DNA of 10,988 nt from UBA8437 sp003445035 (GTDB lineage: Bacteria; Planctomycetota; Planctomycetia; Planctomycetales; Planctomycetaceae), in contig CALCHI010000476.1 in the NCBI GenBank assembly GCA_937901285.1, positions 1 through 10,988 of the forward strand, given 5' to 3'. Below the pieces are notes generated by a model. The model saw nothing but the letters and a program-made list of their open reading frames with translations. It had not been told where the DNA came from and made no database searches. The number at the start of each line of letters is the position of its first letter. Position 1 is the stretch's first letter. A program made the translations under genes and the position numbers. Below are positions 6,401 to 10,988 of the stretch, piece after piece.

Positions 6401-8080
6401 ATGACTCACCTGAACCGATTGCTGGCCGTGGTGTTGCTGGGACTCGCGATCCAGGCCACGCCCGCCACCGCCGCCAAGCCCATCGATCTCTCGCTGCTGG
6501 TCGCCGAGGACCACCCGTGCACGTGGCCGAGCGGTTTCCCGATGTTCCAGCTGAAGCACTACCGGCGGATCGGCGCGTTGACGCCCTACAACATCGACGT
6601 GCTGACCATCGACGGCAACACCGGTACGCAGATCGACGTCCCCCCGCACTCGATTCCCCGGCCGGGCAGCGGACTCAAAAACGCCGGGCCGCTGGGATCG
6701 ATCTTCACCGAGAAGGTCCCCGCCTGGCAGTTCGGCGGCGAGGCGGTGGTGATCGACGTCAGCCAACTGCTCAATACGACCGAGAACGGTGTCAGCAGCC
6801 TGATCCAGCCCAGGCACGTGCTGGCCTGGGAGAAAACGCATCGCAAGCTGAGGTTCGGCGATGTGGTGCTGTTTAAAAGCGGCTACACCGACAAGTACTA
6901 CCGGCCGTTTCCCGCGGGTCGGCGGTTCGTGGCCGACCCGGTCGAGGGCACCGTCCCCGCCTGGCCCGACCCTCACCCCGACACCATGACCCTGCTGGGT
7001 CAACGCGGCGTCAAGCACGTCGGCTGCGACAGCCCCAGCATGGGCCCGCTGCCGGATTTGGCCGAGCCAACCCATATCGCCGGGCTGAAGTTCGGGATGA
7101 TCTTCACCGAGGGCGTCACCCGGCTGAAGCGGGTCAAGCCGGGCAGCTTCTACTGCGTGCTGGGTCCACGCCACGCCAAGGGGATGTACGGCGAGGGCCG
7201 GGCGTTGGCGATTCCTCCCGGAAAGCTGGCCACACGGCTGATCGCCTCGGCCAAGGCCAAGCGGGCCGTCGACCTGTCGGTCATCAACGACTCGCAGCTG
7301 CCGATCACCTGGACCGGGCCCGGCATCGGCAACCACCGGTACCCCTACATCAAGGTCGACTTCCTCTACGCCGAGAACCTCGACCTGCAACACCACACTC
7401 ACATGATGGATGCCCAGGCCGGCACCCACCTGGTCCCTCCGTCCTATGCCCTGCCGACCGACGACTTCGACAACGACGACTACTCGGACGAAGTTCGCGG
7501 GTGGTTGAAGGAGTACCAGAAGCGATTCGGACGGCGGCGGACCAGCTCGGTGACAACCGAGCAAGTGCCACTCGGACAGACCTGCGGCGAGGCCCGGGTG
7601 ATTGATGTCCGTGGCCTGGTCGGTTCAACCCGCAAGGAGCAGTGGCCGACCTCGCCGCAAATCACCGTGACCCTGGTGCGGGCCTACGAAAAGGCCCACG
7701 GGGCCCTGCGGTCCGGCGACGTGGTGCTGTTCCGCACCGGACACATCAAGCAGACGTTCAAGCCACTGCCCGCTGGTGTGGGATGTGTCTCGGATCCCCT
7801 CAACGGCAAGACCGAGGGCTGGCCGGCGGTCACAGCCGAAGTGATCGATTACCTGGATGATCGGGGAATCCGCTGCGTGGGGATCGACGCGCCGAGCATC
7901 GGCGGAGTCGACGAGAAATCCGCGCTGATGACCTACTGGGCCCTGGGCAGTCGCGGAATGGTGGCCGTCGAGTTCCTGCAGAACCTCGACAAGCTGCCCG
8001 CCAACGCGTACTTCCTGTTCGCAGCGATCCCGATCCGCGGCTGTCACGGCGGACCGGGTCGAGCGATCGCGCTGTATTGA
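6401..8080 (+). CDS. Secreted tandem-domain cyclase family protein (kynurenine formamidase-like fold)
   Basis: A 559-residue protein with a Sec signal peptide (Arg6, hydrophobic core 7-17, likely cleavage after ATPATAA near residue 25), so it acts outside the cytoplasm. Two cyclase-family domains (the KynB/isatin-hydrolase fold) follow, roughly 28-285 and 290-559. The duplication is visible as GEAVVIDV/GEARVIDV (113/396), LRFGDVVLFKSG/LRSGDVVLFRTG (150/436), PAGxxxVxDP and GCDSPSMG/GIDAPSIG. Family members use an HxGTHxDxPxH motif to bind metal. Domain 1 reads NTGTQIDVPPH (73-83): it keeps Asp79 and His83 but has Asn73 and Gln77. Domain 2 reads QAGTHLVPPSY (339-349): it keeps His343 but has Gln339, Val345 and Tyr349. 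The later His/Glu pair is kept in domain 1 (His225, Glu237), whereas domain 2 has Tyr512 and Glu524. Canonical family members carry a single domain of about 210-280 residues. Formamidase or hydrolase activity cannot be assumed; a merged active site or a binding protein are alternatives. Confidence 0.9.
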   Translation: MTHLNRLLAVVLLGLAIQATPATAAKPIDLSLLVAEDHPCTWPSGFPMFQLKHYRRIGALTPYNIDVLTIDGNTGTQIDVPPHSIPRPGSGLKNAGPLGSIFTEKVPAWQFGGEAVVIDVSQLLNTTENGVSSLIQPRHVLAWEKTHRKLRFGDVVLFKSGYTDKYYRPFPAGRRFVADPVEGTVPAWPDPHPDTMTLLGQRGVKHVGCDSPSMGPLPDLAEPTHIAGLKFGMIFTEGVTRLKRVKPGSFYCVLGPRHAKGMYGEGRALAIPPGKLATRLIASAKAKRAVDLSVINDSQLPITWTGPGIGNHRYPYIKVDFLYAENLDLQHHTHMMDAQAGTHLVPPSYALPTDDFDNDDYSDEVRGWLKEYQKRFGRRRTSSVTTEQVPLGQTCGEARVIDVRGLVGSTRKEQWPTSPQITVTLVRAYEKAHGALRSGDVVLFRTGHIKQTFKPLPAGVGCVSDPLNGKTEGWPAVTAEVIDYLDDRGIRCVGIDAPSIGGVDEKSALMTYWALGSRGMVAVEFLQNLDKLPANAYFLFAAIPIRGCHGGPGRAIALY

Positions 8081-8104
8081 ACCGAACCCGGCAGGATTTC
8101 GACG

Positions 8105-9163
8105 ATGGCACAACTGTTTCCCACCACGGTCATCGGCAGCATGCCGCGGCCGCCGTTCGTGATCGACCTGTTTCGATCGGGGTCCCGGATCGGAGAAAAC
8201 GATGCCGCGTGGCAACGGCGGATGGACGACGCGGTGCGGTACTGCGTCCATCTGCAGGAACAGGCCGGCATCGACATCGTTTCCGACGGCGAGTGGCGAC
8301 GCGAGACCTACGTCGACGTGATTGCCGAACTGTGCAACGGGTTCGAGTGGATCGAGAGGGAACTGTTCGGTTACCACCAGGTGATCACCGAGCAGCTGAC
8401 TCCCCGCCAGCCGGGCGTGATCGCCGACGAGGCGAAGTTCCTCAAGGAAAACACCGACCAACGGGTGAAGGTGGCACTGCCCTCGCCCTACCTGATCGGC
8501 CAGAGAATGTGGGAACCGGGTCACTCGGAGTCGGCCTACCCGACCCGCGAGGCGTTCTGCGAGGCGGTGGTGCCGGTGTTGCGGGACGAACTTCTGGCGA
8601 TTCGCGACATGGGAGTCGATGTCATCCAGCTCGATGAACCGCACCTGTGCATCCTGGTCGACCCCGAGGTGCGTGCGAAATTCGAGAATCCCGAGGCGGA
8701 GATGCGCAACGCCGTCGACTGGATCAACCAGATCGTCGACGGCGTCGACGGTGTGCAGCTGTCGGTCCACCTGTGTCGCCGCAACTGGGGACGAAGGGGC
8801 TGGGGAGCCGCGGGCGGCTACGAGGCGATCCTCGAACACGTCTCGCGACTCGAGGTCGACCAGTTGATGCTCGAATTCAGCATCCCGGTCGCCGGCGACA
8901 TGGCGATCCTGGCCGAATTGCCCCAGCAGGTGCAGGTTGGGCTGGGGTGCGTCGACGTGAGGTTCCCGGACGTGGAGGAGCCCGAGACGATCGCCGATCG
9001 GGTGGAGACGGCGATCGAACACATCGGTGCCGACCGTCTGACGCTGAATCCTGACTGCGGGTTCGCCCCCGGAAAGGACCACGAGGTGCCGCTGGACGAG
9101 TCGTACGAGAAGCTGAAGAGCCTGGCGGCGGCGGCCGAGTTGTTACGAGGCCGACACGGCTGA
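8105..9163 (+). CDS. MetE C-terminal-like zinc methyltransferase family protein (cobalamin-independent methionine synthase II type)
   Basis: A 352-residue standalone homologue of the C-terminal catalytic domain of MetE, a zinc-dependent methyl- or alkyl-transferase barrel. The start TTVIGSMPRP (7-16) is typical, and DIVSDGEWRRETY (57-69) and VIQLDEPHL (173-181) match family barrel motifs. All four zinc ligands of MetE are visible: His222 and Cys224 (HLCRRNW), Glu257 (LMLEFSIP) and Cys318 (NPDCGFAP). MetE's N-terminal folate-binding half is missing, as in the COG0620 short family and in epoxyalkane:coenzyme M transferase. The partner thiol is therefore unknown; it could be homocysteine or another thiol. 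AGGAT 8 nt before the ATG supports the start, which lies 24 nt after the cyclase stop, so co-transcription is likely. Its place at the end of a catabolic run argues for a role in substrate processing rather than housekeeping methionine synthesis; this is inference. It converges with the Fe-ADH across 31 nt. Confidence 0.92.
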   Translation: MAQLFPTTVIGSMPRPPFVIDLFRSGSRIGENDAAWQRRMDDAVRYCVHLQEQAGIDIVSDGEWRRETYVDVIAELCNGFEWIERELFGYHQVITEQLTPRQPGVIADEAKFLKENTDQRVKVALPSPYLIGQRMWEPGHSESAYPTREAFCEAVVPVLRDELLAIRDMGVDVIQLDEPHLCILVDPEVRAKFENPEAEMRNAVDWINQIVDGVDGVQLSVHLCRRNWGRRGWGAAGGYEAILEHVSRLEVDQLMLEFSIPVAGDMAILAELPQQVQVGLGCVDVRFPDVEEPETIADRVETAIEHIGADRLTLNPDCGFAPGKDHEVPLDESYEKLKSLAAAAELLRGRHG

Positions 9164-9194
9164 TCAACCGCGACGCCCGGGCATTGGCCGAGTG

Positions 9195-10406
9195 CTAGAA
9201 CGCCGCCCGCAAGATCGACTCGAGATCATCGCGACTGGCTTCCCTGGTGTTGACCCGCAGGATCCTCACCAGGCCCGAGGCGATTTCGGCAAACACGGGC
9301 AACTGCTCCTCGGTCACCCCGACGTCCCGCAGGCGGGACGGGATGCCAATGTCCTCCTTCAGGTCCTCGACGGCCTCCACCCCGGCCACGGCCGCCTCGT
9401 CTCCGGTCATCCCCTCGGTGTCCACACCCAGCAGCGACGCCACCACCGCGAACGTGTCCGGATCGGCCTGTCGGTTGAAATCCATCACGTAGGGCAACAG
9501 CAACCCGTTGCCCCGCCCGTGGGACGTCTTGACCGCCGAACCGAGCGGATACTCCAGAGCGTGCACGGCAGCGACACCGCTGTTGGAGAAGCCGATCCCG
9601 GCCAGCAACGCCGCCAGCGACATCCCCTCGCGGGCCTCGAGGTCGTTGCCGTCCTCGACAGCCCGCCGCAGGTACTGGCCGACCAGTTCAATCGCCTTGC
9701 CCGCCGTCAGATCGGTCAGCACGAAACTGCCCTGGTAAACCGAACGCTCGCCATCAGGCAACGGGAACCGCTCGTTTGTCACCGCAGTGAACGCCTCGAC
9801 CGCGTGGGTCAACGCGTCGATTCCGCTGTCGGCGGTGACATGAACCGGACAACTGACCGTCAGTCGAGGATCGACGACCGAGAGTCGCGGCCGCAGGAAG
9901 TCGCTGAGAATGGCAACCTTGATTCCCCGTTCGGGATCACTCAACACGCTCGCCGCAGTCACCTCCGACCCCGTCCCCGCCGTGGTTGGCACACAGGCCA
10001 GGGGAAACACCGGGCCGGGAACAACACAGTCGCCAAGGTAGTCACTCGGGTGGCCGCCGTGTGCCAGCACGCAGGCGGTGACCTTGGCCAGGTCCATGTT
10101 GCTGCCACCACCCAGCCCCAGCAGCCATCCGGCCTTCGCCTCGCGGGCCGCCTCGGCACACGTCATCGCCAATTCCAGCGGCGGCTCCGGACATCCCTGA
10201 GAAAACACCTCCGATTCGATACCGGCCGCGTCCAGCACCCCTGTCACCTGGTCACACACACCCGCCTCGACAAGCATCTCGTCGGTCACGACCAGGACCC
10301 GGTCCGTTTCGGCTCCCAGTTCGTGAAGATGGTCCCCCAGCGAAGCAATCGCATCGACGCCGAAAACGATCCGGCCGGCCGAGTGGAATGTCCAGGTGGT
10401 ACGCAT
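9195..10406 (-). CDS. Iron-containing alcohol dehydrogenase
   Basis: A 403-residue group III (iron-type) NAD(P)-dependent alcohol dehydrogenase. The nucleotide-binding GGGS is at 99-102 (LGLGGGSNMDLAK). PTTAGTGSEVT (140-150) is the second signature. Metal ligands inferred from FucO spacing are Asp197 and His201 (GIDALTHAVEAF), His282 (AVHALEYPLG) and His296 (SHGRGNG), with the 4- and 14-residue separations preserved. Tyr286 replaces the His found in FucO-type AHPLG; a Tyr here also occurs in the hydroxyacid-oxoacid transhydrogenase (ADHFE1) branch. The ending VNTREASRDDLESILRAAF is typical of the family. AAGGAG (10417-10422) lies 10 nt before the ATG. The gene is transcribed against the MetE-like run and divergently from the lipoprotein. 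Substrate options include lactaldehyde, 1,3-propanediol, butanol, 4-hydroxybutyrate and maleylacetate-like compounds; none is indicated by the sequence. Confidence 0.95.
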   Translation of the reverse strand: MRTTWTFHSAGRIVFGVDAIASLGDHLHELGAETDRVLVVTDEMLVEAGVCDQVTGVLDAAGIESEVFSQGCPEPPLELAMTCAEAAREAKAGWLLGLGGGSNMDLAKVTACVLAHGGHPSDYLGDCVVPGPVFPLACVPTTAGTGSEVTAASVLSDPERGIKVAILSDFLRPRLSVVDPRLTVSCPVHVTADSGIDALTHAVEAFTAVTNERFPLPDGERSVYQGSFVLTDLTAGKAIELVGQYLRRAVEDGNDLEAREGMSLAALLAGIGFSNSGVAAVHALEYPLGSAVKTSHGRGNGLLLPYVMDFNRQADPDTFAVVASLLGVDTEGMTGDEAAVAGVEAVEDLKEDIGIPSRLRDVGVTEEQLPVFAEIASGLVRILRVNTREASRDDLESILRAAF

Positions 10407-10416
10407 CGACGATGAA

Positions 10417-10422
10417 CTCCTT
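10417..10422 (-). promoter_or_regulatory. Ribosome binding site of the iron-type dehydrogenase
   Basis: The minus strand reads AAGGAG 10 nt ahead of the ATG at 10406. This supports the start, which gives the family-typical N-terminus (RIVFG near residue 12). Confidence 0.6.
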
Positions 10423-10433
10423 GCTGTCGGATT

Positions 10434-10452
10434 CGGGTCCGTGTGTGACCCG
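10434..10452. promoter_or_regulatory. Inverted repeat CGGGTC-N7-GACCCG upstream of the Fe-ADH
   Basis: A perfect 6-bp inverted repeat (10434-10439 and 10447-10452) around CGTGTGT, starting 28 nt before the dehydrogenase ATG. It resembles the repeat at 3158-3177 in sequence and in position relative to its gene, with one base of difference per arm and a loop one base shorter. It may be an operator or leader hairpin; chance in GC-rich DNA is possible. Confidence 0.25.
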
Positions 10453-10463
10453 GGGCGAGGTAT

Positions 10464-10476
10464 GATCGCGATCGCG
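10464..10476. other. Overlapping palindromes in the Fe-ADH/lipoprotein intergenic region
   Basis: GATCGCGATC (10464-10473) overlaps CGCGATCGCG (10467-10476), producing a compact self-complementary block between the two divergent genes. It could be a regulator site. The octamer GCGATCGC also occurs inside coding sequence elsewhere in the window, which weakens the case for a specific operator. Confidence 0.25.
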
Positions 10477-10556
10477 CCCGCCTGTGTCCACTCTCGACAC
10501 GATTGTCCAAGCTGACGCTGGTCGAGAACACGAACCCGTCATAGGATAGATGCCCC

Positions 10557-10575
10557 GGCGGGCTGACAGCCTGCC
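10557..10575 (+). promoter_or_regulatory. Possible leader hairpin upstream of the lipoprotein gene
   Basis: GGCGGGCT and AGCCTGCC pair over 8 positions (one G-U in RNA) around a GAC loop, 60 nt before the lipoprotein start. No T-run follows, so it is not a typical intrinsic terminator. It may be a leader structure or chance. Confidence 0.25.
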
Positions 10576-10635
10576 CCGCTGACGGACGTCTCGGCTCGCA
10601 CTCGAGCCAACAACCGGAAAAGAAGAGGCCCGAAC

Positions 10636-10988
10636 ATGAAACGCCTGAAAATGAACCTGCTGGCTTACTCGATCGGGATGGCCCTTCTCCTGGCCGGTTG
10701 TGGAGACGGAGGAAACGGCGCTCCCGAGGGACCCGCAGCCGATGGCGGTGCGACACCCACTCCGGCCGCCGACCCTCCGGCAACAATTCCGGACAAGCCG
10801 GACGATCCAGCCGCCAAGGCCAAGGATGCTCCCTCCTCCAAGTCCATCCCCGAGGCCGCACCCGGAGGTGACAAGAGCAGCCCGGCGGAGAAGGCTAAGA
10901 AGAAGGAGATCCCCGAGGCCGCCAAGAAGCCTGCAGCCAAGAAGCCCGCAGCCAAGAAGCCCGCAGCCAAGAAGCCGGCAGCCAAGAA
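10636..10988 (+). CDS. Lipoprotein with Ala/Lys/Pro repeat tail, 3'-truncated by the window edge
   Basis: The frame runs from the ATG at 10636 off the right edge, with 117 residues visible. AAGAGG (10623-10628) precedes the ATG by 7 nt. The N-terminus (MKRLKMN, then a hydrophobic stretch at 8-20) ends in the lipobox LAGC with Cys22, so it should be a lipidated, membrane-anchored protein exported by Sec. Gly at the position after Cys gives no inner-membrane retention signal by the enterobacterial rule. The mature part is low-complexity: Gly/Ala/Pro/Asp rich to about residue 60, then Lys rich, with two similar segments SIPEAAPG and EIPEAAKK. It then enters tandem AKKPA units that continue past the edge. 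No enzymatic domain is visible. The tail resembles histone-H1-like or linker-type basic repeats, which suggests a flexible polycationic spacer toward peptidoglycan, polyanions or nucleic acid; this is inference. A folded domain may lie beyond the window. Confidence 0.85.
   Translation, partial: MKRLKMNLLAYSIGMALLLAGCGDGGNGAPEGPAADGGATPTPAADPPATIPDKPDDPAAKAKDAPSSKSIPEAAPGGDKSSPAEKAKKKEIPEAAKKPAAKKPAAKKPAAKKPAAK
10921..10988 (+). repeat. Tandem 15-nt in-frame repeat encoding AKKPA
   Basis: Four complete copies of GCCAAGAAGCCNGCA (10921, 10936, 10951 and 10966), then 8 nt of a fifth, with the array cut by the edge. The only differences are at the third base of the Pro codon (T, C, C, G). Near identity at synonymous sites points to recent expansion by slippage or unequal recombination, so copy number may vary between strains. 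Confidence 0.92.

Noticed and set aside
7625..9082. 485-residue minus-strand open frame over the cyclase and MetE-like genes
   Set aside because: It spans two real genes and the gap between them and has no recognisable motif. It arises from GC-biased third codon positions on the other strand.
9164..9194. Possible bidirectional terminator between the MetE-like and Fe-ADH genes
   Set aside because: The only symmetry is the short palindrome GCCCGGGC (9175-9182), with no loop and no T-run on either side.
9192..10415. 407-residue plus-strand open frame opposite the Fe-ADH
   Set aside because: It is nearly coextensive with a clear iron-ADH, and its Arg/His/Gln-rich composition is typical of a shadow frame.
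10665..10985. Minus-strand frame with a hydrophobic AAGFL repeat resembling membrane segments
   Set aside because: It is simply the reverse complement of the AKKPA repeat. The plus frame has a lipobox and a Shine-Dalgarno and is the real gene.
10921..10988. Repeat array considered as a CRISPR or non-coding satellite
   Set aside because: There are no spacers, the 15-nt unit keeps the reading frame, and variation is confined to a synonymous position, so it is a protein repeat.

Overview
The window comes from a high-GC bacterium whose genes strongly favour G or C at the third codon position. Planctomycetota is my best guess. It rests on the mix of families (a secreted two-domain cyclase-family protein, many standalone dehydrogenases, and a lipoprotein with an Ala/Lys/Pro repeat tail), not on any marker gene, so it is an inference. 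Nine genes are supported, plus a partial one at each edge where noted. There is no RNA gene, CRISPR array, transposase or phage gene.

Layout. (1) A protein cut by the left edge (2-1090, +, family not recognised) is followed after 5 nt by an Ldh2-type malate/lactate dehydrogenase (1096-2133, +). (2) This pair converges on a zinc-type medium-chain dehydrogenase on the minus strand (2150-3121). (3) A divergent intergenic region of about 176 nt separates that gene from a plus-strand run: nitrilase-superfamily amidase (3298-4176), short-chain dehydrogenase (4300-5106), M20 amidohydrolase (5149-6336), secreted tandem cyclase-domain protein (6401-8080) and a MetE-C-like zinc methyltransferase homologue (8105-9163). 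The last four are 24-64 nt apart and look like one transcription unit. The nitrilase may be its first gene, although 123 nt separates it from the SDR. (4) This run converges on a minus-strand iron-type alcohol dehydrogenase (9195-10406). (5) A 229-nt divergent region leads to a lipoprotein (10636 to the right edge), cut off inside a run of 15-nt repeats encoding Ala-Lys-Lys-Pro-Ala.

How the genes may work together. Four unrelated NAD(P)-dependent oxidoreductases (Ldh2, MDR, SDR, Fe-ADH) sit with three hydrolases that cut C-N or related bonds (nitrilase, M20, cyclase/formamidase fold) and a MetE-like protein. This looks like an accessory catabolic island for a small N-acylated, amide-bearing or hydroxy/keto-acid compound. 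No transporter or regulator is visible, and the substrate cannot be read from the sequence. The most unusual item is the two-domain cyclase protein: the metal-binding signature is degenerate in both domains, and different ligands are kept in each.
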